A DNA stretch of 64,000 nt from Paenibacillus xylanexedens (GTDB lineage Bacteria > Bacillota > Bacilli > Paenibacillales > Paenibacillaceae): positions 372,001 to 436,000 of the forward strand of contig NZ_VEBF01000003.1 of the NCBI RefSeq assembly GCF_007676705.1, given 5' to 3'. This document shows positions 8,491-17,287 of this stretch, piece by piece. The position numbers were made by a program, and so were the translations under genes. A model generated the notes under the pieces. That model was given only the letters and a program-made list of their open reading frames with translations. It had not been told where the DNA came from and did no database searches. The stretch's first letter is position 1, and each line of letters opens with the position of its first letter.

Positions 8491-9495
8491 TTAGTGAGAG
8501 AGATGCTTTGAAGGCTGAAGCTGTACCGGCAGGCCGGAATCTGCAGATGCCAGCGCCGCCGTCGTAATCTCCTGTGTACGACAGGCATCCGCATAATCGG
8601 ACAGAATTCGTGAACGGTCTCCCGTACGCAGGGCGTGAATAAACGCTTCATTCTCACGCTCATATGGATTATGTCCTGCCGGAATCTCCAGGCCTGCCAT
8701 CGCATGTGTTGCGGCACTTGGCAGAAGCAAACGTTCCGGCGTCCAATCCCACACCCCTGCATCCGTGTAGAACTGCAGTCCTGCACCGCCCTCTCCGTCT
8801 GGCAACAGACATGTATTGGCGATGCTTGCAATCGCTCCACTTTCCAGCTTGAGCGTCACATTCGCTACATCGGCAACAGTAACATGCTCATGCTTCTCAT
8901 GCATGCTTCGCTGAGCTGCTACGGCGTACACCTCCGTAACTTCTCCTGCACAATACCGAAGCAAGTCTACGATATGTGTGGTCTGCTCTACGAATTGTCC
9001 ACCTGAACCATCCTGGCGCCGCCACCAGGTAACCCCTGGCATTCCGCCCATCCAGCGGCCAAGAGCCATGCCAACCGTCTGTTCTTTCATGGCCTGTTGT
9101 AATACTTGAGCAGCCTCCTGATAACGGAAATGGTAGCCGACAGAGGTTAACAATCCGCTCTTCTGTACCTGATCCAACACCTGACGCGGAACGTCCATTC
9201 CAGTACTCAGCGGTTTCTCGACCAGGAATGGAATTCCGCGACGATTCAATTCCGACTCAATCGATCCGTGAGACATCGGAGGCACACAGATATACACCGC
9301 ATCCAGCTTCTCACCATCCAGCATATGTTCAAGTTCACCGTAACCAACAGCATCATAGACGGAGGCCATAGCCTCTGCCTTTTCCAACGTTGTTCCACAG
9401 ACACTCGCAACACGAACACCTTCCATTCGTGCGAGAATATCTGCATGTACTTTACTGAACCAGCCTGTTCCAATGATTCCGATCTGTAATGTCAT
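8491..9495 (-). CDS. Gfo/Idh/MocA family NAD(P)-dependent oxidoreductase
   Basis: 334 residues. An N-terminal Rossmann domain begins IGIIGTGWFSKVHADI, giving the GxGxxxxxH-like dinucleotide loop. The signature FLVEKPLSTGM near residue 95 carries the conserved EKP, with its catalytic Lys. A C-terminal mixed-sheet domain follows, with HIVDLLRYCAG as the usual catalytic His/Asp region (residues about 175-190). These enzymes oxidise or reduce sugars, inositols or related polyols. The gene is immediately downstream of glpD, but a 68-nt gap and unrelated function leave operon membership open. Substrate unknown. Confidence 0.9.
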   Translation of the reverse strand: MTLQIGIIGTGWFSKVHADILARMEGVRVASVCGTTLEKAEAMASVYDAVGYGELEHMLDGEKLDAVYICVPPMSHGSIESELNRRGIPFLVEKPLSTGMDVPRQVLDQVQKSGLLTSVGYHFRYQEAAQVLQQAMKEQTVGMALGRWMGGMPGVTWWRRQDGSGGQFVEQTTHIVDLLRYCAGEVTEVYAVAAQRSMHEKHEHVTVADVANVTLKLESGAIASIANTCLLPDGEGGAGLQFYTDAGVWDWTPERLLLPSAATHAMAGLEIPAGHNPYERENEAFIHALRTGDRSRILSDYADACRTQEITTAALASADSGLPVQLQPSKHLSH

Positions 9496-9563
9496 GGATG
9501 TAATCCCCTCTCTGTGTTACACGCTTACATGTTCCATTCGACTTTCAGTAGCGAAATCCTGCC

Positions 9564-11222
9564 TCAGATTTTGCCGGATGCTTCCAACAACAGCTGATCC
9601 AGTTCCTGTGTATGCATAACCACTTGCTCTTCAGACCAGTTCAAACGCCCGGCCATATAGGAGATAACTGCTGCCTTATAACGACGGACCTCAGCAATAC
9701 GGAAAAATAGATCTCCTGTTCTTCGTACCAAAAAGTCAGACGGGGTTACCGCCATCTCTTCTTCGATCGCATAACGTAACATCAGCAGTAGCTCCTGTGA
9801 CAGGCCATGAAGCTCGGCCTTGGTGCGTGAATCAGGCATTCGCTCATACAGTGCCTCCACATTGGAACCATACGTGCGGACCAGCCGCTCCGCAGCAGGT
9901 CTAGCAAGCCCCAAAGCAATACCATCCTTGATCTTGCGCTCTGCATACGATACGAATCCAGTCGAACCTCCTACGTCCCCGCCGGATATGGGCATCTTCT
10001 TCGTTACGCAAGGGCCTATGGAATGTCCGTGCTCCTGCTCCATCTGGCGAGCGACCAGATCAACGACCATCTCAGCCATTTTGCGGTATCCAGTTAATTT
10101 GCCTCCGGCAATGGTAATCAGATTGGAATCGGATACCCAGACTTCGTCTTTACGTGAAATTTCGGAAGGATTCTTGCCTTCCTCATGAATTAATGGACGT
10201 ACACCCGCCCATCCGGACTCCACATCCTTGATACCAATCCGTACATCTGGAAACATGCCATTGACTGCATCAATCACATATTCGCGGTCCGAGTCGGAGA
10301 TTAGTGGATGTGCAGGATCGCCCTGATATACAGTGTCGGTTGTCCCCACATAGGTTTTGCCATCACGAGGGACAGCAAACAACATTCGACCATCTGGTGT
10401 ATCAAAATAGACCGCCTGTCTTAGCGGGAATCGTCCACCATCGAAGACCAAATGAATACCTTTGGTCATCTGTAGTGTTTTCCCTTGGCGTGAACCATCC
10501 AATTCCCGCAGCCCATCCACCCAGGGACCAGAAGCGTTGATCACCTTGCTTGCTTTTAGCGTATAGGTCTGACCATCGATCTGATCCATAGCTCGAATAC
10601 CTGCAATCTTGCCATTCTCCTTCAGAAAACCTGTTGCCTTCACATAGTTCACTGCCTGTGCCCCGCGTTTGACAGCTTCTTTCATGACTTCAATGGTAAG
10701 CCTGGCATCATCTGTCCGGTACTCCACATAGAGCCCACCACCCAACAGCCCCTGTTTGCGCAGCAAAGGTTCACTATCTGATACTGCACCGGCGTTCAAC
10801 ATTTGGCGCCGTTCACTGCGCTTCACCCCGGCGAGCCGATCATATACCATCAGACCAATGGATGTGCTGAAGCGGCCGAACGTACCTGCCGTATAGATTG
10901 GTAGCAACATCGGTTCCGGTGTTGTCACATGCGGCCCATTCTCGTACACTACAGCCCGCTCCCGTCCTACCTCCGCAACCATCTTCACTTCATATTGCTT
11001 CAAATAACGCAAACCGCCATGGACCAATTTGGTCGAACGACTGGACGTCCCTGCTGCAAAATCCTGCATTTCTACAAGCGCTGTCTTCAATCCACGGGAA
11101 GCCGCATCCAATGTAATCCCTGCGCCTGTAATCCCGCCGCCAATAATCAATACGTCAAAATGTGCATTCGCCATTCTTTGCAAATATTCGGTCCGTTGTG
11201 CTGACGAGAACGTTTCTGCCAT
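9564..11222 (-). CDS. glpD: Aerobic glycerol-3-phosphate dehydrogenase
   Basis: 552 residues from ATG 11222, which has GGGAGG upstream. FAD-dependent membrane-associated enzyme oxidising glycerol 3-phosphate to dihydroxyacetone phosphate and passing electrons to the quinone pool. Visible motifs: the FAD dinucleotide fold FDVLIIGGGITGAGITLDAA, then GTSSRSTKLVHGGLRYL, AVPRDGKTYVGTTDT and SNLITIAGGKLTGYRKMAE. The C-terminal cap domain is typical of bacillar GlpD. Expression is probably controlled by premature termination: a strong hairpin with a U-run lies about 50 nt upstream of the start, and the antiterminator gene glpP is nearby. Confidence 0.96.
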   Translation of the reverse strand: MAETFSSAQRTEYLQRMANAHFDVLIIGGGITGAGITLDAASRGLKTALVEMQDFAAGTSSRSTKLVHGGLRYLKQYEVKMVAEVGRERAVVYENGPHVTTPEPMLLPIYTAGTFGRFSTSIGLMVYDRLAGVKRSERRQMLNAGAVSDSEPLLRKQGLLGGGLYVEYRTDDARLTIEVMKEAVKRGAQAVNYVKATGFLKENGKIAGIRAMDQIDGQTYTLKASKVINASGPWVDGLRELDGSRQGKTLQMTKGIHLVFDGGRFPLRQAVYFDTPDGRMLFAVPRDGKTYVGTTDTVYQGDPAHPLISDSDREYVIDAVNGMFPDVRIGIKDVESGWAGVRPLIHEEGKNPSEISRKDEVWVSDSNLITIAGGKLTGYRKMAEMVVDLVARQMEQEHGHSIGPCVTKKMPISGGDVGGSTGFVSYAERKIKDGIALGLARPAAERLVRTYGSNVEALYERMPDSRTKAELHGLSQELLLMLRYAIEEEMAVTPSDFLVRRTGDLFFRIAEVRRYKAAVISYMAGRLNWSEEQVVMHTQELDQLLLEASGKI

Positions 11223-11258
11223 CCTTGAACCTCCCATTGATTCCCTTTATGTATCCGC

Positions 11259-11319
11259 AAAAAAACAAAAAAAGGACCACGTCATTCGCTCAGCAATTGC
11301 TGAGCGGCACGTGGTCCCT
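11259..11319 (-). promoter_or_regulatory. glpD leader terminator, probable GlpP antitermination target
   Basis: On the minus strand GGACCACGTGCCGCTCAGC and its complement form a long hairpin containing the perfect palindrome CGCTCAGCAATTGCTGAGCG. TTTTTTTG follows, all upstream of the glpD start in the 5' leader. A terminator before the gene it precedes is the hallmark of GlpP-controlled glpD in B. subtilis. Confidence 0.85.
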
Positions 11320-11416
11320 CCCGATCTCCAGACATCATTTTTTAACTTGTGCCTTTATCCTATCACAGATTTTTGACGGCGTGAAGTCCTGAAATGACAC
11401 ATTATTCAAAAAAATT

Positions 11417-11491
11417 TCAAAAAGTTGTTCTGCCAAAGGGTGGAATTTCAAATGAATCCACTAACCTTAACTTTTTCCTTAAAGTGGGCAT
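11417..11491 (-). other. Possible short leader ORF between glpK and glpD
   Basis: A 24-codon frame starting MPTLRKKLRLVDSFEIPPFG, with GGAGAGG about 10 nt upstream, inside the 400-nt glpK-glpD gap. The rest of that gap is AT-rich promoter and leader DNA. Nothing besides the ribosome binding site supports translation. Confidence 0.2.
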
Positions 11492-11628
11492 ATGGTTTCG
11501 CCTCTCCAGGAATAATTACCCTGTAAATTGTGCATCATTTTCCACCAATAAATATCATTTATAACATAAGTTTAGTGATAAAGTACAAATACCCACATCG
11601 AGAGAATTGCAGATTCACTACATATCTT

Positions 11629-13116
11629 TTATTTGAAGGCCATCGCGGCGTTCACTGCACGCTTCCAGCCTGTATACAGTTCTGTCCGTTGTTGCTCAGC
11701 CATAACAGGATGGAAGACACGCTCCGTATTCTCATGATCGGCCAATTCATCCGCGTTCGTCCAATACCCCACCGCCAGACCTGCCAGATAAGCCGCACCC
11801 AATGCAGTAGTTTCGTTCACTGTAGGGCGTTCGACAGGAATGCCTAGAATATCACTCTGGAATTGCATCAGGAAATCATTAGCCGCCGCCCCGCCATCGA
11901 CACGCAGAGCATGCACGGGAATACCCGAGTCGGATTCCATCGCCTCCAGTACATCTTTGGTCTGATACGCCAATGCTTCCAGTGTAGCACGGATAAAGTG
12001 TTCCTTCGTCGTGCCGCGGGTCAGGCCAAACACTGCACCCTTGACCTCACTATCCCAATACGGACTGCCCAGTCCCACAAATGCAGGTACCATATAAACG
12101 CCATCTGTCGAAGGCACGCGTGAGGCGTAGTCCTCACTATCTTTTGAAGAGCGAAGCATTCTTAATCCGTCACGCAGCCATTGAACCGCTGAGCCTGCAA
12201 CAAAAATACTGCCTTCAAGCGCATACTCAACCTTGCCATTCATCCCCCAGGCAATGGTCGTAATCAGTCCGTGATCCGATTGTACCGGGTTCTCTCCTGT
12301 ATTCATGAGCATGAAACAACCGGTACCATATGTATTTTTCATACTGCCCTTGGTATAACAGCCCTGACCAAACATCGCTGCCTGTTGATCTCCTGCTGCC
12401 CCCGCAATCGGAATCCGATGACCGAAGAAATGATAGTCTGTCGTGTGTGCATACACCTCAGATGAACCTCGCACCTCTGGCAGCATGACCTTAGGAATGT
12501 CGAGAATACCCAACAATTCGTCATCCCATTGCAGATCATAGATATTATACATCAAGGTACGTGAAGCATTGGATATATCCGTGACGTGTGTGCCCCCGCT
12601 TAGTTTCCAGATCAGCCAGCTATCAATCGTGCCAAACAACAGTTCACCCTTCTCTGCCCGCTCCCGGGCACCAGGGACATGATCCAGAATCCATTTCACC
12701 TTCGTTCCCGAGAAGTAGGGATCGATCAATAATCCTGTTTTGCGGCGAAAAAGGTCCCCGAGTCCCTGTGTCTTCAAATCTTCACAGATGTCTGCGGTCT
12801 GTCTGGACTGCCATACCACTGCATTATAGATGGGTCTGCCTGTTTCTTTGTCCCATACCACAACGGTCTCCCGCTGATTCGTAATTCCAATCCCGGCAAT
12901 CTGGACAGGCTTGATTCCACTCTCTGCCAGACATGAAGCCATCACGGCAAGAATGGAACTCCATATTTCGTTGGCATTCTGCTCTACCCAGCCCGGCTTG
13001 GGGAAATATTGGGGAAATTCCTGCTGAGCAATGTGCACAATCTCTCCGCCGTGGTTAAACAAAATGGCCCGGGAGCTAGTCGTTCCTTGATCCAAAGCCA
13101 ATATATATTTTTCCAT
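11629..13116 (-). CDS. glpK: Glycerol kinase
   Basis: 495 residues. The start is ATG 13116 (MEKYILALDQGTTSSR), preceded by AGGAGG; an ATG 51 nt upstream would add a non-homologous tail. FGGY-family kinase converting glycerol plus ATP to glycerol 3-phosphate. Motifs: DQGTTSSRAILF (phosphate 1), GWVEQNANEIW and the C-terminal ALRVDGGAAANDFLMQ adenosine motif. The His in TDYHFFG (about residue 229) corresponds to the site phosphorylated by the PTS protein HPr in Firmicute glycerol kinases, so PTS-dependent activation is likely. It lies 28 nt after glpP, and no glpF facilitator gene is in the cluster. Confidence 0.97.
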   Translation of the reverse strand: MEKYILALDQGTTSSRAILFNHGGEIVHIAQQEFPQYFPKPGWVEQNANEIWSSILAVMASCLAESGIKPVQIAGIGITNQRETVVVWDKETGRPIYNAVVWQSRQTADICEDLKTQGLGDLFRRKTGLLIDPYFSGTKVKWILDHVPGARERAEKGELLFGTIDSWLIWKLSGGTHVTDISNASRTLMYNIYDLQWDDELLGILDIPKVMLPEVRGSSEVYAHTTDYHFFGHRIPIAGAAGDQQAAMFGQGCYTKGSMKNTYGTGCFMLMNTGENPVQSDHGLITTIAWGMNGKVEYALEGSIFVAGSAVQWLRDGLRMLRSSKDSEDYASRVPSTDGVYMVPAFVGLGSPYWDSEVKGAVFGLTRGTTKEHFIRATLEALAYQTKDVLEAMESDSGIPVHALRVDGGAAANDFLMQFQSDILGIPVERPTVNETTALGAAYLAGLAVGYWTNADELADHENTERVFHPVMAEQQRTELYTGWKRAVNAAMAFK

Positions 13117-13144
13117 ACAGACAACCTCCTGTTGTGGGTTCTTT

Positions 13145-13714
13145 TTAAGGTGTAAGCGATTTCTCAAAATGTCGGATCAGCTCTGCGTTGGAAGTGGTCA
13201 CTGCCGTTGCTCCGACGCCAAGCGCAAGTTCAACCTCTTCCGGTGAGCGGATCAGTCCCCCCGCAATAATGGGGATACCTGTACGCACAGATACTTCCGC
13301 AATAATATGCGGAATGACGCCAGGTAGTACTTCAATATAATCCGGTTGGGTTTTAGCCAGCAGCAGATAACTTTTCTCCAGTGCATGGGTGTCCAGCAGA
13401 AAAATACGTTGTATGGCTGTAATTCCCTTCTGCTTCGCCTTTTGAATTACACTTGCCCTTGTAGAGATCAGTCCTGCCGGGCGAATGTGCTGACACAGAT
13501 ACTCTGCCGCATACTCATCGTTCTTCAATCCCTGTACCAGATCTGCATGCAAAAGTATCTTTTTGTCATACCGCCGCGCCTCGTCCATTACACTCTGAAG
13601 CTGTGCAATATGAGTTTCCAGCATCACCCCATAGGTATAAGGGCCTTCAATCATCGCCTCAAACTGCTTCATGCTCTTCGCAGCCGGCAATATCCGTTGT
13701 CCCTCAAATGGCAC
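13145..13714 (-). CDS. glpP: Glycerol-3-phosphate responsive antiterminator GlpP
   Basis: 189 residues from GTG 13714, which has GGGAGGA at good spacing; the family size is about 190. TIM-barrel RNA-binding protein that, with glycerol 3-phosphate, prevents termination in leaders of glp genes and stabilises their mRNA. Family motifs: QRILPAAKSMKQFE at the N-terminus, GVMLETHIAQL, ILLHADLVQGLKNDEYAAEYL, PAGLISTR and IPIIAGGLIRSPEEVELAL. It is first in the minus-strand cluster glpP-glpK-glpD. Its own leader also contains a terminator hairpin, which suggests GlpP controls itself. Confidence 0.96.
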   Translation of the reverse strand: MPFEGQRILPAAKSMKQFEAMIEGPYTYGVMLETHIAQLQSVMDEARRYDKKILLHADLVQGLKNDEYAAEYLCQHIRPAGLISTRASVIQKAKQKGITAIQRIFLLDTHALEKSYLLLAKTQPDYIEVLPGVIPHIIAEVSVRTGIPIIAGGLIRSPEEVELALGVGATAVTTSNAELIRHFEKSLTP

Positions 13715-13825
13715 CTTGGTTCCTCCCGCATTCATCAGATGCCTATATTGTATAATCCGTGCCGTGTGAACGGCAAGCCATTCCGTGAATCAGGAAGATC
13801 TGAACGCTATGCTGTTATCCATACC

Positions 13826-13872
13826 AAAAAGCCGCTACTGCACTTCTCCATAACGGAGAGTACAACAACGGC
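13826..13872 (-). promoter_or_regulatory. glpP-glpK leader terminator, probable GlpP target
   Basis: On the minus strand GCCGTTGTTGTACTCTCC pairs with GGAGAAGTGCAGTAGCGGC across GTTAT, then TTTTTGG. It lies between the ribA stop and the glpP start. It may also end ribA transcription, so a simple terminator is the alternative. Confidence 0.65.
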
Positions 13873-13906
13873 TAATCATCTATTCGTATACGTCTATAAA
13901 TAATGA

Positions 13907-14674
13907 TTAAGCCTGCGCATGCGGAAGCAGCGTCTCTGCCCCAGCCCAGCCATCACTTTCTGCCAAGTGACCGGAACGATTCACTTTCGTTTGCAGATAC
14001 TTCTCGTTAAAAGCAGAACGATCTCCCCATAGTGGCACACGTCCACCCACATTCAATCCCGCTTCCTGCAAGGCAGCCAGCTTCCGTGGATTGTTGGTGA
14101 TCAGTGTAACCGGTGCAGAGCGAAGCGCACGCAATACGGCAATCGCATCGTCATAATTGCGGGCATCGTCCGTGAATCCGAGCTGCAAGTTCGCATCCAC
14201 CGTATCCAGACCTTCTTCTTGCAAAATGTACGCCATCGCTTTGCTGAACAGACCGATGCCACGTCCTTCATGGTTGGCAAGGTAGAACAGTGCGCCCGCT
14301 CCGTGAGCGGCAATCATCTTCATGGATTGTTCCAATTGGAAGCCGCAATCACAACGTTTGCTGCCAAAGATGTCGCCTGTATGACAGATGCTATGCATCC
14401 GAATCAGCGCTTCTTGTGCGTTGGCAAAGTCACCATACACCAGAACACTGGATTGTTGACGCTCTGCCAGTTCAGCCTCAGCAAGGGATTCAATCAGCTC
14501 CCCGCTCTCCATCGCTTTGTCTGACTTCATCCAGCTGTACCACTGGAATGTCTTGGTCTCTCCATCGAGGTTTACCGGAAGCTTAATCGGACCTACAAGG
14601 TATATAAACTCTTTTCCACTCGGAAAAGTCTGAATTTTGGGGGCAAGCAGTTGAATAATATGTGAATTGATCAT
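13907..14674 (-). CDS. ribA: GTP cyclohydrolase II
   Basis: 255 residues; a single-domain RibA, not fused to RibB. It converts GTP to 2,5-diamino-6-ribosylamino-pyrimidinone phosphate, the first step of riboflavin synthesis. The zinc ligands are visible: Cys in MHSICHTGD and the pair in RCDCGFQL. The phosphate or catalytic loop NHEGRGIGLFSKAMA and the late motif LITNNPRKLAALQEAGLNV match RibA. It is longer at the N-terminus (about 75 residues before the core) than E. coli RibA. It is not with other rib genes. HxlR-type palindromes lie upstream, hinting at redox-linked control (inference). Confidence 0.92.
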   Translation of the reverse strand: MINSHIIQLLAPKIQTFPSGKEFIYLVGPIKLPVNLDGETKTFQWYSWMKSDKAMESGELIESLAEAELAERQQSSVLVYGDFANAQEALIRMHSICHTGDIFGSKRCDCGFQLEQSMKMIAAHGAGALFYLANHEGRGIGLFSKAMAYILQEEGLDTVDANLQLGFTDDARNYDDAIAVLRALRSAPVTLITNNPRKLAALQEAGLNVGGRVPLWGDRSAFNEKYLQTKVNRSGHLAESDGWAGAETLLPHAQA

Positions 14675-14785
14675 TGTCGTTCCTCCTGTTTAGGCCAACT
14701 TGTATGTTGATTGATTCGCATCCAGAGCGAAAATGGATCACTTGGATATTATATAGTACGTATCTATATTATTCTCATCATCATT

Positions 14786-14858
14786 AGTTACTTTATGTAA
14801 GTTAGTTTAGAATAAAAATTATAAAGTGTCAAGTAACTTTTATTTTTAAAGTAACTAC
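14786..14858. promoter_or_regulatory. Two HxlR-type palindromes upstream of ribA
   Basis: AGTTACTTTATGTAAGTTAG (14786-14805) and the AGTAACTTT / AAAGTAACT pair (14832-14858) lie in the 320-nt ribA / sugar-importer divergent gap. The first closely matches the site between doxX and hxlR. No gene is seen in the rest of the gap. Confidence 0.4.
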
Positions 14859-14997
14859 TAAAATTATGTTACGCAACGGACACAAATATGTGTTTCATTT
14901 CAGGAATATTGGGTATGAGTTTATAAACTGCTCATACACTAATGTTGTAGTCCAAAGCACTTCATGCCTCGAACTTAACGATGAGGGGGTTATGCAC

Positions 14998-16272
14998 ATG
15001 ATCCGCCGGAAAAGAACATGCTGGACAGCCATAATGATGGTCTGCGTCCTGCTCATAAGCGGATGCTCCATCTGGCCCGGACAGGACGATTCAGCGAACA
15101 ACAAAAAGGTAACGCTTACATTATGGTACTGGAACCGTTCCATCGATGATAAGTTGATTGCCAGGGCTAAGGAAAAGTTCCCCAATATTGAACTGACAGC
15201 TCAGAAAATCGGCGGTGATTTCAAAGCAAAGCTCAAAACAACACTCGCTGCACGCTCAGGTGAACCAGACATTGTGGCATTGAACGACTGGATCATGGAG
15301 CTATTCCCCAGTGAGGATCGTTTCTATAATCTGTATGATCTCGGCGCAGGAGATATTGAAGACCAATATCTGCCGTGGAAATGGAAGCAAGGCGTTACGC
15401 CAAGTGGACAGATGATCGGGTTCCCGATGGATACGGGACCAACAGCCCTCTTCTACCGAGAAGATCTATTCAAGGAAGCCGGATTGCCATCTGATCCCGA
15501 GGACGTTACACGCCAGATTAACAGCTGGGATGCATATGCAGCTGCCGGAGAACAGATCAAGGAGAAATTCGGAGGCAAGGTATATCTGACCGACAATATT
15601 GCAACCGTTTACAACCAAGTCATATCGCAGTCTGCGGAGCGCTATTTCCGGCCGGACGGGTCCTTTATCGGCATGGATTCCCCTATTGTGGGCAAGAGCT
15701 GGGATACGGCCGTTGCTTTCAAAGAGAAGGGACTGCTAGCCAATGCAGATGGCTGGACTCCGGGCTGGAACGCCGCGATGAATAATGGCGAAATCGCCTC
15801 TTTCGTAGGTGCTGTCTGGATGAAACAAGTTCTTCAGGAAGCCGCTCCGGATACATCCGGAAAGTGGCGGGTCGCTCGGGCACCAGGGGGAGATGGCAAT
15901 AACGGGGGATCATTCCTGTCCATCCTGAAGTCGAGTGAACATCCTCAGGAAGCCTTTGAACTGGTTCGCTGGCTGCAAAGTCCCGAAAATCAACTGGAGC
16001 AATATCAGACATTGAACCTGTTCCCTTCTGCACCAGGTGTATTTGATGATCCTGCCATGAAAGAAAAAGAACCTTTCTTCGGTGGACAGGCGACAGGGCC
16101 TGTATTTGCCGAATCGGCACAGGAGGTGCCGGATGCTTTCTTTGGCGAACGATACCCATCCGTACACAACATTATCACCCGGCGGCTGAATGATGTCGCG
16201 AAGCAAAATGCCGATCCTCAGCAGGTCTGGACGGATACGGTGCACCGCGTCGAACGGGAATTACAGCGTTAA
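14998..16272 (+). CDS. Sugar ABC transporter substrate-binding lipoprotein
   Basis: 424 residues from ATG 14998; GAGGGGG lies 8 nt upstream and an ATG at 14992 is too close to it. Signal peptide with lipobox LLISGC (Cys at about residue 22). The body is a family-1 extracellular solute-binding protein: VTLTLWYWNRSIDDKLIARA at the mature N-terminus, GFPMDTGPTALFYREDLFKEAGL and NNGGSFLSILKSSEHPQEAFEL. It delivers an oligosaccharide or sugar to the two permeases that follow. As usual in Paenibacillus there is no ATPase gene in the operon, so a shared MsmX-type ATPase is implied. Confidence 0.93.
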   Translation: MIRRKRTCWTAIMMVCVLLISGCSIWPGQDDSANNKKVTLTLWYWNRSIDDKLIARAKEKFPNIELTAQKIGGDFKAKLKTTLAARSGEPDIVALNDWIMELFPSEDRFYNLYDLGAGDIEDQYLPWKWKQGVTPSGQMIGFPMDTGPTALFYREDLFKEAGLPSDPEDVTRQINSWDAYAAAGEQIKEKFGGKVYLTDNIATVYNQVISQSAERYFRPDGSFIGMDSPIVGKSWDTAVAFKEKGLLANADGWTPGWNAAMNNGEIASFVGAVWMKQVLQEAAPDTSGKWRVARAPGGDGNNGGSFLSILKSSEHPQEAFELVRWLQSPENQLEQYQTLNLFPSAPGVFDDPAMKEKEPFFGGQATGPVFAESAQEVPDAFFGERYPSVHNIITRRLNDVAKQNADPQQVWTDTVHRVERELQR

Positions 16273-16316
16273 CCTGAAGAACGTGTGGTTTCGTTATCCG
16301 CAAAGGAGGAATTCAT

Positions 16317-17267
16317 ATGGCTGTAACTGAACCTCGTCTTACTCCCGATCCTGGAAATGCAAGACCTGATCTGGATCGGCAGAAGTCACTGTGGTCCAAG
16401 ATGTGGGAGCATCGTGCACTTTATGTTGCGATATCGCCGTTTTATATTCTGTTTGCGGTATTTGGCCTGTTCCCGATCGGGTTCTCACTCTATCTAGCTT
16501 TTCATAAATGGGATGGCATCGGTGTCATGACGTACAACGGGTTCAACAATTTCAAATACATGCTGACCGATGCCGAGTTCTGGCAAGCCGTGGGTAATAC
16601 GTTCATGATCTGGATCTATTCGACGATTCCGATGCTCTTCTTCGCATTGATTATTGCCTTTCTGCTGCATGCACCATTTGTGAAGTTCCGCACCCTGTTT
16701 CGGGTTGGTTATTTCCTGCCGAACGTCACGTCCATCGTGGCGGTGGCCATCATCTTCGGTGCCTTGTTTGCCAACAATTATGGCTTTCTCAATTATCTGT
16801 TGCAGTCGGTCGGGCTACCGGTTGTGGAGTGGCTAAATGCACCATGGGGCATCAAAGTCGCAATCTCCTCCATGGTGGTCTGGCGCTGGACCGGATATAA
16901 CGCCGTCATCTATCTGGCGGGATTACAGAGTATCCCGCAGACATTATACGAAGCAGCCAAAATTGATGGTGCATCAGCGATACAGTCCTTTTTCCGAATT
17001 ACGATTCCGATGCTGCGTCCTGTGATCCTGTTTACGGTCATTACATCAACGATTGGCGGTATGCAGCTGTTCACCGAGCCGCAAGTATTGGTAGGTAACG
17101 ATGGTGGTGCTGGTGCAGCAGGTATGACGATTGTACTGTACCTCTACCGTGAATCCTTCATTAACAATTACTTTGGATATGGTGCTGCTGTTGGCTGGGG
17201 TATGTTCCTCATTATCGCCCTGTTCTCGATTGTGAACTGGAAGCTTGTTCAAGGCAAATCATCCTGA
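16317..17267 (+). CDS. Sugar ABC transporter permease (MalF type)
   Basis: 316 residues, six transmembrane helices after a polar 40-residue N-terminus. It has the inner-membrane permease signature EAAKIDGASAIQSFFRITIPMLRP (EAA loop, residues about 215-240) that docks the ATPase. AAAGGAGG precedes the ATG. It lies 44 nt after the binding-protein gene and 20 nt before the second permease, so the three are one operon. Confidence 0.94.
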   Translation: MAVTEPRLTPDPGNARPDLDRQKSLWSKMWEHRALYVAISPFYILFAVFGLFPIGFSLYLAFHKWDGIGVMTYNGFNNFKYMLTDAEFWQAVGNTFMIWIYSTIPMLFFALIIAFLLHAPFVKFRTLFRVGYFLPNVTSIVAVAIIFGALFANNYGFLNYLLQSVGLPVVEWLNAPWGIKVAISSMVVWRWTGYNAVIYLAGLQSIPQTLYEAAKIDGASAIQSFFRITIPMLRPVILFTVITSTIGGMQLFTEPQVLVGNDGGAGAAGMTIVLYLYRESFINNYFGYGAAVGWGMFLIIALFSIVNWKLVQGKSS

Positions 17268-17287
17268 TGTGATAAGGGGGAGCGCAC

